NCBI GenBank assembly: GCA_947258435.1
Contig: CAMYID010000013.1
Coordinates: 284,131 to 348,130 of the forward strand
From: an uncultured Alphaproteobacteria bacterium
Lineage (GTDB): Bacteria; Pseudomonadota; Alphaproteobacteria; UBA11222
Direction of reading: 5' to 3'
DNA length: 64,000 nucleotides
In this document: piece after piece, positions 17,524-26,790 of the stretch
How positions within the stretch are numbered: position 1 is the stretch's first letter
Layout of the letters: each line of letters opens with the position of its first letter
Made by a program: the position numbers and the translations under genes
The notes under the pieces: model-generated
The model's input: the letters and a program-made list of their open reading frames with translations, nothing else
What the model was told of the DNA's origin: nothing
Database searches by the model: none

Positions 17524-18616
17524 TCCATCATCCGATCAGCCTGGCGATCGTCGCAAGTGGCGGCAAACCGCGCGCTGGTTCTTTGGCGGTGCGGCGGTGC
17601 TCGCCCTTGTGATCATGGCGCTCGTTATCATCGTCGATCCGTTTGACACCTTGCCGGTTTCCCCGCCCCTTGAACGGGTGCCCATCTCCTCGAATGCGCG
17701 ATTTTCATTTCCCGCACTGGCACGGTCAGATCGCTTTGACAGTGCGATTATCGGCACCTCAACCAGCCGATTACTGCGCCCAGAGGGGTTGGATGATCTG
17801 CTCGGTGGCAAATTTGTCAATCTGGCGATGAACAGCGCAACGGCCTATGAACAATACCGGATACTGGACCTGTTCGGCCGGCATCACCCGGACATGAAAT
17901 TTCTGATTATGGGTATCGATCTTGTCTGGTGCGGCACAGGTGACAGCTTTGAGAAATACACGCCGCGCCCGTTTCCAGAATGGATGTATGACAAAAACCG
18001 CTGGAACGATCTGCTGCATCATTTCGATTTCTTCACGCTGGAGCAGACCGGGCGGCAACTGGCAACGATGCTGGGGATACGCAAGGTAAAATACGGGCGT
18101 GACGGCTATACCGATTTTCTGCCCGATCCGTCTGAATATGATCTGGCCAAGGTCCGGCAATCGCTTGTGAAAATGCGCAAGCTGAATGCCGATGCGCCCA
18201 AGGCGGGCGACGAATTCGACCCCGGCGCGCTGAACTTTCCCACTCATCCGATGCTGGAAGAGGTGTTGCGCGGCTTGCCCGAAGACAGTCGGAAGCTGCT
18301 GTTCTTCGCCCCCTATCACCGGGCGCAGCATCCTTTGGCCGACCGTATTCCGGGGCGGGAATGGCAGGCCTGCAAACAACGGCTTGCGCGGCTGGCGGCT
18401 GACATTCCCAATACCCGCGTCGCCGATTTCCTGATTGCAAGCGGGTTCACCATGCGGGACGAAAATTACTGGGACCCACTGCATTATTCGGTGGCCGCGT
18501 CCGGCATTCTGATGCGCGATCTCGCTGCGGCGATGAAGGGCGAGCCAACCGGCGGCAATTTCGATCTGTTGAGGCCGGACACACAACCACGCCCGTTTCC
18601 GCAAGACGCTGACTGA
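17498..18616 (+). CDS. SGNH/AlgJ-like membrane-anchored acyltransferase partner
   Basis: A 372-residue protein with a Ser-rich cytoplasmic head, one membrane helix (~29-47) and a periplasmic domain. The domain contains GTSTSRLL (86-93), which resembles the nucleophile-Ser block of SGNH/GDSL esterases, and a late DPLHY motif with D326 and H329 in the Asp-x-x-His arrangement. Together these suggest a Ser-His-Asp transferase taking acyl groups from the MBOAT protein. I do not recognise a specific family name. Translation is coupled to the MBOAT gene by a 26-base overlap. The C-terminal 40 residues are polar and probably disordered. Confidence 0.65.
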   Translation: MSSSTSSSDPSSDQPGDRRKWRQTARWFFGGAAVLALVIMALVIIVDPFDTLPVSPPLERVPISSNARFSFPALARSDRFDSAIIGTSTSRLLRPEGLDDLLGGKFVNLAMNSATAYEQYRILDLFGRHHPDMKFLIMGIDLVWCGTGDSFEKYTPRPFPEWMYDKNRWNDLLHHFDFFTLEQTGRQLATMLGIRKVKYGRDGYTDFLPDPSEYDLAKVRQSLVKMRKLNADAPKAGDEFDPGALNFPTHPMLEEVLRGLPEDSRKLLFFAPYHRAQHPLADRIPGREWQACKQRLARLAADIPNTRVADFLIASGFTMRDENYWDPLHYSVAASGILMRDLAAAMKGEPTGGNFDLLRPDTQPRPFPQDAD

Positions 18617-18646
18617 GCGGGCGCGCCATCCGTACAGTGACGCATG

Positions 18647-19777
18647 TCAGGGGATGAGCCTGCGGAAGCGCCAGACCGCGATCGCGAACATCACGCCGCC
18701 AACAGCGAAGATACCCAGAATATCGTGCCAGATTTCAGCCAGGCCGTTGCCCTTGAAAAGCACCTGATAACCGAAATCGAGATAATAGCGCATCGGTGAA
18801 ATCAGGCTCGCATAACGCATCCAGCTCGCCATGCTTTCAGGCGGGGTAAAGGCACCCGACAGAAACATCATCGGAAACAGGAACAACAGCAGGATCATCA
18901 TCGCCTGGGCCACATTACGTGACATTACCGCAATCGCCAGCCCAAGGCTTGCCGCCGCGAACACATAAACAAGCGACACCAGATAGAACAGCAGGATGGA
19001 CCCCCGGATCGGCACATCGAAAACGCCCTGCAGAATGACAAAGAGCGATCCCAATGCCAGCAGCGGCACGATCACGACCGTCGGGATGACCTTGGCGATA
19101 AACAGCTCCGCGGGGCGCAGCGGGCTGACCAGCAATTGTTCCAGCGTGCCATATTCCTTCTCGCGCACCATGGCCGCGGCAGTCAGCAACGCGGCCACCA
19201 TGGTGGTAATATTGAACAGCTCCAGCATTGCCGAAAACCAGGCATTGACGAGATTGGCGTTGTAAGCGACGCGGATCCGCGCATCGACCCGGGGCAGGGC
19301 GGTCAGCGCGCCCGCCTGCATCGGCGATGTGCGGCTGAGCAGTTCCAGCCCGAACTCACTGGCGATCGTTGCGATATGCGCGCCCGCGATCGTGGCGGAC
19401 ATCGACAAGGTACCATCGGACAGTGTCTGGAACTGCGCCTGTTCTCCCGCATTGATGCGCCGTTCGAATTCTGGCGGGATGATGATCGCAAGGCTTGCCT
19501 TGCCCTGATCGAGATACCGCACCACCGCATCCTCGCTGCGCAGCTGCGCGACGATCTTGAAATAGGGCTCTTGCAGGCGCGACAGCAGCTCCCGGCTGGT
19601 CCGGCTTTGCGCCATGTCATAGACGACGACCGGATAGTTGCGGATTTCCATCGAAATCGCATGACCGGCGGAATAAATTATACCGGTAAAGCCCCATAAC
19701 AGGATCAGTAAAATCGGGAGATCGCGGCGCAGCTCGCCGAACTCCTTGCCGATCATGGCGGACAGACGGGACAGCAT
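18647..19777 (-). CDS. ABC-2 type exporter permease (YbhR-like)
   Basis: The 376-residue permease has one N-terminal helix, a large periplasmic domain (about residues 45-180, including AIIIPPEFERRI) and five C-terminal helices with the REKEYGTLEQLLVSPLRPAEL amphipathic segment typical of ABC-2 permeases. The ATG at 19777 shares its A with the upstream permease's TGA (TGATG), so the two are coupled. It is the last gene of the four-gene exporter operon and is most like YbhR by position and size. A longer in-frame extension upstream is not real coding sequence. Confidence 0.88.
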   Translation of the reverse strand: MLSRLSAMIGKEFGELRRDLPILLILLWGFTGIIYSAGHAISMEIRNYPVVVYDMAQSRTSRELLSRLQEPYFKIVAQLRSEDAVVRYLDQGKASLAIIIPPEFERRINAGEQAQFQTLSDGTLSMSATIAGAHIATIASEFGLELLSRTSPMQAGALTALPRVDARIRVAYNANLVNAWFSAMLELFNITTMVAALLTAAAMVREKEYGTLEQLLVSPLRPAELFIAKVIPTVVIVPLLALGSLFVILQGVFDVPIRGSILLFYLVSLVYVFAAASLGLAIAVMSRNVAQAMMILLLFLFPMMFLSGAFTPPESMASWMRYASLISPMRYYLDFGYQVLFKGNGLAEIWHDILGIFAVGGVMFAIAVWRFRRLIP

Positions 19778-20910
19778 CAGCCGATCCTCTTGCGCAGCCC
19801 GGCCCAGGCAATCGCGTAAATCGTCGCCGTATAGCCCGCCATCGTCAGCAGATCGCCCCAATAAGCGGCAAAGCCCAGCCCCTTGAGGAAACTGCCGCGT
19901 ACGATTTCCATGAAATAGGTGGCGGGAATGAGTTGCGCGATAAACTGGCCAATCGCGTCCTGACTGGCGACCGGCGCAAGAAAGCCCGAAAAATTGACAG
20001 CCGGGGTGACGGTAACAAGAAAGGTCAGCAGCATCGCGGCAAGCTGGCTGCGGGTGAAGATCGAAATCAGAAGTCCCACCCCGATCGTGCAGGCTGAATA
20101 AAGCAGTGCGCCCCCCGTCACCACAAGAAAGCTGCCGATAAAACGTACCTGGAACAGATAGACGCTCATGACGAACAGGATGAGATAATCCAGAAACGCC
20201 ACCCCGATATAGGGCAGCGCCTTGCCCGCGATAATCTCCCACCGGCGGACGGGGGCTGCGAACAGGTTGAAGATCGTACCCATTTCCCGCTCGCGCACGA
20301 TCAGCAGCGCCCCGAGCAACGCGGGAAACAGCATCAGGATGATGACCATTTCCCCCGGCACGACGAAATTCTTGCTTTCAAGCGAGGGATTGTACCAGAC
20401 CGACAAGGCCATCTGCACCGGCGACATCATGGCATCGCGCAGCCCGCGGGCGCTCAGAAATTCCTCGATAAGCGTCTGGTTATAGGCTGCGTTGACCGCG
20501 CTGACATATCCCATCGCAACGGCGCCGCGCGTCGGGAAGGAACCATCCACCGTCACCCCCAGCGCCACTTCCTCGCCGGCCAGCAATTTACGGCTGAAAT
20601 CGGGCGGAATCTCGATGATGGTGCGGGCAGTTCCCCGACGCAGCAGCGATTCAGCCGCGCGCGGTTCGGTTGTAACCCCGACCAGTTCGAAATATTCGGA
20701 ATGAATATAGCCGTCAATATAATCGCGGCTGACCGGTGTCTGATCCTGATCGACAAACATGATCGGCAGATGTTTGACATCCATGCTCAGCCCGTAACCG
20801 AGCAGCAGCATCAATATAACGGGTACGATGAATGCAAGCCCGAGATAGACCGGATCGCGCAACAGCTCGCGCAGCTCTTTACGGGCAATCGCGAGGGTGC
20901 GGCTAAACAT
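19777..20910 (-). CDS. ABC-2 type exporter permease (YbhS-like)
   Basis: A 377-residue permease with the same architecture as its downstream neighbour: N-terminal LRELLRDPVYLGLAFIVPVIL helix, periplasmic domain with IIEIPPDFSRKLLAGEE, then a five-helix C terminus with a RERERGT-like VREREMGTIFNLFAAPVRRWE segment. The start ATG at 20910 overlaps the end of the ATPase gene by eight bases. The pair presumably forms a heterodimeric membrane channel. Confidence 0.88.
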   Translation of the reverse strand: MFSRTLAIARKELRELLRDPVYLGLAFIVPVILMLLLGYGLSMDVKHLPIMFVDQDQTPVSRDYIDGYIHSEYFELVGVTTEPRAAESLLRRGTARTIIEIPPDFSRKLLAGEEVALGVTVDGSFPTRGAVAMGYVSAVNAAYNQTLIEEFLSARGLRDAMMSPVQMALSVWYNPSLESKNFVVPGEMVIILMLFPALLGALLIVREREMGTIFNLFAAPVRRWEIIAGKALPYIGVAFLDYLILFVMSVYLFQVRFIGSFLVVTGGALLYSACTIGVGLLISIFTRSQLAAMLLTFLVTVTPAVNFSGFLAPVASQDAIGQFIAQLIPATYFMEIVRGSFLKGLGFAAYWGDLLTMAGYTATIYAIAWAGLRKRIG

Positions 20911-22948
20911 CGGTTTGCCTGTCAAAGCCAAGGAAGCTGACAAATGTCTCCTCCATCGACAGGGGCTGGCTGTCGATGCGGGCCTGCGGTGCGATCCCGG
21001 CAAGCAGGTTGCGTGCTTTTTCCGTATCGCGCTCGGGTTCTTCCGACTGCCACTGGATGCGCCGGCCATGCAGCATCGCCGCGGGGAAGGTTTGCCGCAG
21101 GACAGTGAAACAGTGCGAAAAATCATCGCAACGGACCGTGACAAGCGGCCCGGCCTTCTGTTCGGCCTGCTCAGACAGCGCCTGCGGCGTGTCGAGCGCG
21201 ATCAGCCGCCCCTGCTGCATAAAGCCCAACCGGTCGCAATGTTCGGCCTCGTCCATATAGTGGGTCGACACGATGACGGTGACCCCCTCGCGCCGGGCGA
21301 GCAGATGCACAACATTCCAGAAGCGCCGTCTTGCGATCGGATCGACCCCTGAAGTCGGCTCGTCAAGGAACAGGATGGACGGGCTGTGCAGCAGGGCGTT
21401 GGCCAGCGCCAGCCGTTGCCTGATCCCCAGCGGCAGGGATTTCGTCAGCCGGTCGCGGTAAGATGCCAGTTCAAGTTCCGACAGGAGCTGATCGATCCGC
21501 GCCGCACGCTCTGCCGGCGCGATCCCGTAAAGCCCGGCACTGAGCTTCAGATTGCTGTCGACGGGCAAATCCCGGTACAGCGAGAAACGTTGCGACATAT
21601 AGCCGATTTCAAAGCGCAACGGGTGCGCCGCATGCGCCACCTCATTTCCGGCCACTTCGGCCCGCCCGTCGCTGGGGGGCAGCAAGCCGCACAGCATTTT
21701 GATGAGTGTTGTCTTGCCTGCCCCGTTCGGGCCGAGTAACCCCAAAATCTCGCCGCGCCGGACGGACAGGCTGACCGCGTCGACCGCAGTGAAATCGCCA
21801 AACCGGCAGGTCAGCCCCTCCGTCACGACCGCATGTTCGCCATCGCTGCCCGGTCTGGCGGATTTGCGCAGGCTCAGCCCGTTCTCCCCCTCATTGGTTT
21901 GTGCCCGGCCAGAGCTATGGCGATCTGACCGCCCGTCCGGGTCATTTTCGGGCTGTCGCAGCGCATGCACGAAAACCTCTTCAAGGCCCGCCGGGCTGCG
22001 CCGCTGCGTAAAGTCGTCGATGCCCGCCGCCTGCAAAGCCCCTTCCAGATCGAATTCGGGATCGCTCAGCATCAACCGCACATCGCTGCCAAACAGGGCG
22101 GCACTTTCGACCTCGGGCCATGAGCGGGCGAGGGTAAGCAGCCGTTCAGGCGCCGCACAGCGCAGCGCCACATTGACCGCCCCCATCTCGGAAACAAGTT
22201 GTTCGGGCGCGCCACTTGCGATCTGCCGCCCCGCATGCATCAGTGCCACCTGATGGCAGCGCTCCGCCTCATCCATGTAGGAGGTGGTCAGCAAGACAGT
22301 TACCTCCCGTTCGGCCACCAGATCGTGAATGATCGTCCAGAAATCACGTCGCGAAACCGGATCGACCCCGGTCGTCGGCTCATCGAGCAGGAGAATATCG
22401 GGCAGATGAACCAGGGTGCAGATCAGCGCCAGCTTTTGCCGCATGCCGCCGGACAAATTGCCCGCGGACCGATCCAGAAAGGGCGACAGCCGGGTCATAT
22501 CCAGCAGGCGATCGCGATTTTCATAGAACCGGTCGGCGGGCACCTGCCGGAGCTGGCGGAAAAATTCGATATTCTCGGCAACCGACAGGCTGTCATACAG
22601 GTTCAGGCCAAGGCCTTGCGGCATATAGCCGATCAGCCGCTTGACACGCTCAGGGGCGCGTCTGCAATCGAGATTTGCAATGCGCGCCGCGCCGCGATTG
22701 GCGCGCAATACACCCGCAAGGATCTGGATGACGCTTGTCTTGCCCGCGCCATCCGGGCCGAGCAGGCCGAAAATCTGCCCCTTCTGCACGGTGAATGACA
22801 GCCCATCGACCGCCTTGACCCGTTTCCGGCCATAACTTTTATGCAGATTATCGACCGCAATGACGGCTTCGGGCATGCCGGCCTCATGTGCGGCGTTATC
22901 TGTCGGCGGGGACGGGTGGTTTTCCGAACATTCTGGCATGGACAGCAT
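20903..22948 (-). CDS. ABC exporter ATPase with two fused nucleotide-binding domains (YbhF-like)
   Basis: Two ATPase domains lie in one 681-residue chain. Domain 1 has Walker A GPDGAGKTS, signature LSGGMRQ and Walker B LLLDEPTTGVD. Domain 2 has Walker A GPNGAGKTT, a degenerate signature LPLGIRQ and Walker B LFLDEPTSGVD. An Asp/Arg-rich linker around residues 325-370 joins them. Fusion of two domains with two separate ABC-2 permeases and a HlyD-type protein matches the E. coli YbhGFSR layout. AGAAGG precedes the start. The exported compound is unknown; YbhFSR-type pumps are linked with drug and cation export. Confidence 0.92.
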   Translation of the reverse strand: MLSMPECSENHPSPPTDNAAHEAGMPEAVIAVDNLHKSYGRKRVKAVDGLSFTVQKGQIFGLLGPDGAGKTSVIQILAGVLRANRGAARIANLDCRRAPERVKRLIGYMPQGLGLNLYDSLSVAENIEFFRQLRQVPADRFYENRDRLLDMTRLSPFLDRSAGNLSGGMRQKLALICTLVHLPDILLLDEPTTGVDPVSRRDFWTIIHDLVAEREVTVLLTTSYMDEAERCHQVALMHAGRQIASGAPEQLVSEMGAVNVALRCAAPERLLTLARSWPEVESAALFGSDVRLMLSDPEFDLEGALQAAGIDDFTQRRSPAGLEEVFVHALRQPENDPDGRSDRHSSGRAQTNEGENGLSLRKSARPGSDGEHAVVTEGLTCRFGDFTAVDAVSLSVRRGEILGLLGPNGAGKTTLIKMLCGLLPPSDGRAEVAGNEVAHAAHPLRFEIGYMSQRFSLYRDLPVDSNLKLSAGLYGIAPAERAARIDQLLSELELASYRDRLTKSLPLGIRQRLALANALLHSPSILFLDEPTSGVDPIARRRFWNVVHLLARREGVTVIVSTHYMDEAEHCDRLGFMQQGRLIALDTPQALSEQAEQKAGPLVTVRCDDFSHCFTVLRQTFPAAMLHGRRIQWQSEEPERDTEKARNLLAGIAPQARIDSQPLSMEETFVSFLGFDRQTDV

Positions 22949-23018
22949 AGCAACCCTTCTGTCGGTGCGCGATCATATCCCGGCGGGATTTTCGCCCCGG
23001 TGCCTCAGACACTGACTG

Positions 23019-24119
23019 TCAATTCGGGTTTTCATCTGTGCGGGCTGTCGCCAGTTCGATAATACCGTCAGCGGGCATGCCCGGCTTCAGAATTCCCTGT
23101 GGATTTTCCGACAGCGACAGTTCAATCGCAAAGACAAGCTTGACGCGCTCCTCTCGCGTTTCGACATTTTTAGGCGTAAATTCAGCTTGTTGTGCAATTT
23201 TGCTGACTTTCGCCTTGAAAAGCTGGTCGGGATGCGAATCTACCCGAATTCGGGCCGGCTGACCCAGAGTGATTTTGCCGATATCGGGTTCGGGGATATA
23301 GACCTTCACATACAGCTTATCCAGGTCAACCAGTGTGAAAAGTGGCGTTCCCGCATTCACACGTTCGCCCGTTTCGATCATCCGCGCCAGGATGGTGCCC
23401 GCCAGCGGGCTGTCGATATCGAATGCTTCGACATAGGATGACTGCTCCGCAAGCACCGCTTCGGCGCGCCCGATTTCGTTGACCAGGGCGGCCAGTTCGG
23501 CACGTTTGGCGGCAATAAAGTCATTCTGCAACGCGGCAAGCTGAAGCGCCTTCTGTGCCCGGTTCTGCACAGCCTCGGTTTCCTTCAGCCCTTCGAAGCT
23601 CATCGTTTCACGCAGCCGTACCTCTTCCAGTCGCTGCTGCGAGACAACATTGGTCTGCGCCAGTTTCTGATAGCGTTCGAGATCGCGCTCAGCCTGTGCG
23701 TAATCGGCTTTTGCCCGGGCAACGCGGGATTTCGCCTCGGTCAGGGCAACCTTTGCCTGCTCGATCTGCAATGCGGCCTGGCGTTCCAGTGCCGCAAGCT
23801 CGATCGTCAGCCCTTCCTGTTTTCTGCGCAGGGAGGCAAGCTGTTCGCCCGCCGCATTGACCCGCGCCCGTTGCGTGGGATTGTCCAGCCGCGCAAGTGG
23901 CTGGCCACGCTCGACATACATTCCCTCATCGATAAAGATTTCATCGACATCGGCGGGCGATTTGGCGCTCAGCGTCGTCAGCCGCCCCTCGATGCGGCCG
24001 CTGGCGATCAGTTGCGTGTCATTCCCGTTATCCGTGACAAGCAGAACAAGGACGGCAAGCACAGCGATGCCAATGACACCGCCACCCAACAGCCAGACAT
24101 ACCTCTTAGCCAATACCAC
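23019..24119 (-). CDS. HlyD/YbhG-type periplasmic adaptor protein
   Basis: A 366-residue membrane-fusion protein: one N-terminal helix (~8-28), a biotinyl-lipoyl-like half domain (SPADVDEIFIDEGMYVERGQPLARL), a long coiled-coil hairpin (~80-205) rich in Gln/Glu/Ala heptads, the second lipoyl half (SPLAGTILARMIETGERVNAG) and a beta-barrel segment. It is the first gene of the exporter operon, 70 bases before the ATPase. The likely start is GTG 24119 with AGAGAG close upstream. The long hairpin implies docking with an outer-membrane factor, which is not encoded here. Confidence 0.88.
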   Translation of the reverse strand: MVLAKRYVWLLGGGVIGIAVLAVLVLLVTDNGNDTQLIASGRIEGRLTTLSAKSPADVDEIFIDEGMYVERGQPLARLDNPTQRARVNAAGEQLASLRRKQEGLTIELAALERQAALQIEQAKVALTEAKSRVARAKADYAQAERDLERYQKLAQTNVVSQQRLEEVRLRETMSFEGLKETEAVQNRAQKALQLAALQNDFIAAKRAELAALVNEIGRAEAVLAEQSSYVEAFDIDSPLAGTILARMIETGERVNAGTPLFTLVDLDKLYVKVYIPEPDIGKITLGQPARIRVDSHPDQLFKAKVSKIAQQAEFTPKNVETREERVKLVFAIELSLSENPQGILKPGMPADGIIELATARTDENPN

Positions 24120-24197
24120 TTACTCTCTTAGACGATACAATCCATGCCGGGCATACCGTTTCGGCGGCTGAAAACACAAAACGCCACAACCGCGGCG

Positions 24198-25472
24198 CTA
24201 CAGATCCGACAAGGCCTGCGTCAGGTCCGCAATGATATCTTTGGGATCCTCGATCCCGACTGACAGCCGGATAACCTCCGGCCCCGCACCCGCAGCAATA
24301 GCCTCTTCCTCCTCAAGCTGGCGATGGGTGGTAGATGCCGGATGTATGATCAGGCTACGTGTATCGCCGACATTTGCAAGGTGACTCAAAAGTTTGACCT
24401 GACTGACCAGTTTCGTTCCCGCGGCATAACCGCCTTTGACGCCGAAGGTGAAGACGGCACCCGCACCCTGCGGCAGGTATGTCTGAGCGAGTGCGTGATA
24501 GGGGCTGTCGGGCAGTCCGGCATAGGAAACCCATTCTACGCTCTCATGTCCGGAAAGAAAGCGTGCGACCTGCAGCGCATTGTCGCAGTGCCGGCGCATC
24601 CGCAGTGGCAATGTCTCGATGCCGGTCAGCAACAGGAAGGCATTCATCGGCGACAGGGCAGGGCCCAGATCCCGAAGCCCCAATGTGCGGCACGCAATCG
24701 CAAATGCAATCTCGCCGAATGTCTCATACAGTTTCATGCCATGGTAGCTGTCATTGGGTTCAGACAAGGTGGGAAAACTGCCGTTCGACCAGTCGAACCG
24801 GCCGCCATCGACGATCAGCCCGCCGATAGAGTTGCCATGCCCGCCCAGAAACTTCGTGGCGCTGTGCACAACGATATGCGCCCCGTGATCAAGCGGCCGG
24901 CAGAGATAGGGGGTTGCAAGGGTATTATCGACAATAAGCGGGATACCGGCTTCATCCGCGATTGCGGCGATTGCGGCAATATCGCAGACCATGCCGCCGG
25001 GATTGGCCAGGCTTTCGATAAAGATCGCCTTGGTTTTCGGTGTGATGGCGGCGCGGAAGCTTTCAGGATCGCTGGCATCGGCCCAGTTTACATGCCAGCC
25101 CATCTTGGCGAAGGCATGGGCGAACTGGTTCATCGATCCGCCATACAGCTTGTTGGCGGCGACGAATTCATCGCCCGGAAACATCAGAGTATGAAAGACG
25201 ATCAACTGCGCGGCATGGCCCGATGCCACCGCCAGCGCCGCGCTGCCGCCTTCAAGCGCGGCGATGCGGTCTTCAAGAACCGCGTTGGTCGGATTGCCGA
25301 GCCGCGAATAGATGTTGCCGAACTGTTCCAGATTGAACAGGGCGGCGGCGTGATCCACATCCTCGAACACATAGGATGTCGTCTGATAGATCGGGGTTGC
25401 ACGCGCGCCGGTCGTGGGATCGGGGGCCGCACCCGCATGCACGGATAATGTATCGAATCCATAGTCAGTCAT
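24198..25472 (-). CDS. metY: O-acetylhomoserine sulfhydrylase / aminocarboxypropyltransferase
   Basis: The 424-residue PLP enzyme replaces the acetyl group of O-acetylhomoserine with sulfide to make homocysteine. The Cys/Met-metabolism fold is clear: TPIYQTTSYVFED, the NIYSRLGNPT motif, NKLYGGSMNQF, and PLP-lysine K207 in SATKFLGGHGNS. Family length is normal. GAAGGAAAA precedes the ATG. A CoA-binding protein gene lies upstream in the same direction, a pairing frequent in alphaproteobacteria. Homoserine dehydrogenase, which makes the precursor, is encoded about 8 kb away. Confidence 0.92.
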   Translation of the reverse strand: MTDYGFDTLSVHAGAAPDPTTGARATPIYQTTSYVFEDVDHAAALFNLEQFGNIYSRLGNPTNAVLEDRIAALEGGSAALAVASGHAAQLIVFHTLMFPGDEFVAANKLYGGSMNQFAHAFAKMGWHVNWADASDPESFRAAITPKTKAIFIESLANPGGMVCDIAAIAAIADEAGIPLIVDNTLATPYLCRPLDHGAHIVVHSATKFLGGHGNSIGGLIVDGGRFDWSNGSFPTLSEPNDSYHGMKLYETFGEIAFAIACRTLGLRDLGPALSPMNAFLLLTGIETLPLRMRRHCDNALQVARFLSGHESVEWVSYAGLPDSPYHALAQTYLPQGAGAVFTFGVKGGYAAGTKLVSQVKLLSHLANVGDTRSLIIHPASTTHRQLEEEEAIAAGAGPEVIRLSVGIEDPKDIIADLTQALSDL

Positions 25473-25496
25473 GGGCGTTTTCCTTCAGCTTTCATT

Positions 25497-25546
25497 TTCC
25501 TTGCGATCAAGACGATCTGTTGGTTCCTTGCGGTCAAGACATTCTG
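25497..25546. repeat. Two 23-bp direct repeats upstream of metY
   Basis: The copies at 25497-25519 and 25524-25546 share about 20 of 23 bases (core TTCCTTGC(A/G)TCAAGAC on the plus strand, with one or two extra differences) at a 27-base period. They lie in the 152-base gap between the CoA-binding gene and metY, 25-75 bases before the metY start. Confidence 0.6.
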
Positions 25547-25624
25547 CGGGCGGTTGTGCCTGCGCGGCCGATGCTGTTCCGGACGCAGAGCGTACTCTGG
25601 GCGGATGACAGTTTGACAGCGGGA

Positions 25625-26062
25625 TCAGTTCGCCTCACCGCGCAGTAAAGGGGCAAGACGCGGCAGTTCGATTTTCGGGCACCGGTCCATCACGACCGCC
25701 AGTCCCGCCGCTTCCGCCCTCGTCGCGGCCTGTACATTGATGACACCCTGTTGCATCCAGATGAATTTTGCGCCGATCGCGATGCTGTCCTCGACAATCG
25801 GGCCGACCGCATCAGATTGGCGGAAAATATCGACCATATCGATCTGCACCGGAATATCGCTCAGTCCGGCATAAACAGGCCGGTCGAGAATCCGTTGTCC
25901 GGCAACGCCCGGATTGACCGGATAAAGCTCAAATCCACGCTCAATCAGGAAACGCATGACGCCAAAGCTGGGGCGATGTGATTTCGGGCTGGCCCCGACA
26001 ACCGCGATATGACGGGTGGCTGCGAAGATCTGTGCCAGAAACGCGTCTGAATAGCTGGCCAT
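25625..26062 (-). CDS. CoA-binding Rossmann-fold protein (YccU-like)
   Basis: A 145-residue single-domain protein with a succinyl-CoA-synthetase-type CoA-binding fold: IAVVGASPKSHRPSFGVM at the N terminus, then FELYPVNPGVAGQ, and IWMQQGVINVQAATRAEAAGL with the C-terminal MDRCPKIE motif. Members are small and of unproven function; many lie beside metY, suggesting a role tied to sulfur amino-acid metabolism. Confidence 0.85.
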   Translation of the reverse strand: MASYSDAFLAQIFAATRHIAVVGASPKSHRPSFGVMRFLIERGFELYPVNPGVAGQRILDRPVYAGLSDIPVQIDMVDIFRQSDAVGPIVEDSIAIGAKFIWMQQGVINVQAATRAEAAGLAVVMDRCPKIELPRLAPLLRGEAN

Positions 26063-26250
26063 GAACTCTCCCCGAAGTTAGCGGCAACATGCATGGCTGC
26101 AAGTCTAGGGCAAATACGGCGCGGATCAAATCGGCGAATTGAGGACGGAACCACAACTGCCCCGGGGCTGGATCGACAGGGGACGATGGGGTATTATATT
26201 ACCGTATTTATAACTATTTGTTTTTGTGCGATAATTCCAGAATAATAATG

Positions 26251-26278
26251 TTGACATCAGCGGTTTTTTGACGATACT
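26251..26278 (+). promoter_or_regulatory. Candidate sigma-70 promoter of rplM-rpsI
   Basis: TTGACA at 26251-26256 and GATACT at 26273-26278 are spaced by 16 bases and stand 43 bases before the rplM start. The surrounding 26190-26250 is unusually AT-rich, which fits a strong ribosomal-protein promoter with an UP-like element. Confidence 0.55.
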
Positions 26279-26321
26279 CCGCCGCCATTCCCCATGGGAT
26301 CGAGGGTCTTGGAGAAACGTA

Positions 26322-26786
26322 ATGACAACCTATTCCGCCAAAGCTTCCGATATTGAGAAGAAATGGCTGCTCATCGACGCGGAAGATATTGTGCTCGGCC
26401 GGCTGGCGGCATTTATCGCCACGCGGCTTCGGGGCAAACACAAGCCGATGTATACACCGCATCTTGACTGCGGCGACAATGTGATCGTGATCAATGCGGA
26501 CAAGGTCAAGCTGACCGGCCGCAAGCGCAACGACAAAAGCTATTTCTGGCACACCGGCTATCCCGGTGGCATCAAGGAACGCAAGGCGCATCAGATCCTT
26601 GACGGCGCGCATCCCGAACGGGTGCTGACCAAGGCTGTGCAGCGGATGCTGCCGCGTGGTCCGCTTGGCCGGCAACAGCTCAGTAATCTGCGCGTTTATG
26701 CCGGGACCGAGCATCCGCATGCGGCGCAATCGCCCGAACAAGTCGATTTCCGTTCGATGAATGCCAAGAACGCAAGGGATCAGTAA
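26322..26786 (+). CDS. rplM: 50S ribosomal protein L13
   Basis: The 154-residue protein has the L13 core ([71 protein letters not shown], and the late YAGTEHPH). The ATG at 26322 has GGAG at 26311-26314 and gives the standard alphaproteobacterial N terminus MTTYSAK. rpsI begins five bases after its stop, the conserved two-gene operon. Confidence 0.97.
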   Translation: MTTYSAKASDIEKKWLLIDAEDIVLGRLAAFIATRLRGKHKPMYTPHLDCGDNVIVINADKVKLTGRKRNDKSYFWHTGYPGGIKERKAHQILDGAHPERVLTKAVQRMLPRGPLGRQQLSNLRVYAGTEHPHAAQSPEQVDFRSMNAKNARDQ

Positions 26787-26790
26787 AATC

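Noticed and set aside
24324..25448. 374-codon frame antisense to metY, and similar frames antisense to phaC (28552-29784) and glpX (34948-36180)
   Set aside because: They mirror GC-rich third positions of real genes and encode His/Arg/Gln-rich nonsense without domains.
25473..25624. SAM riboswitch (SAM-II type) upstream of metY
   Set aside because: The conserved pseudoknot pattern is not visible; only the direct repeats are present.
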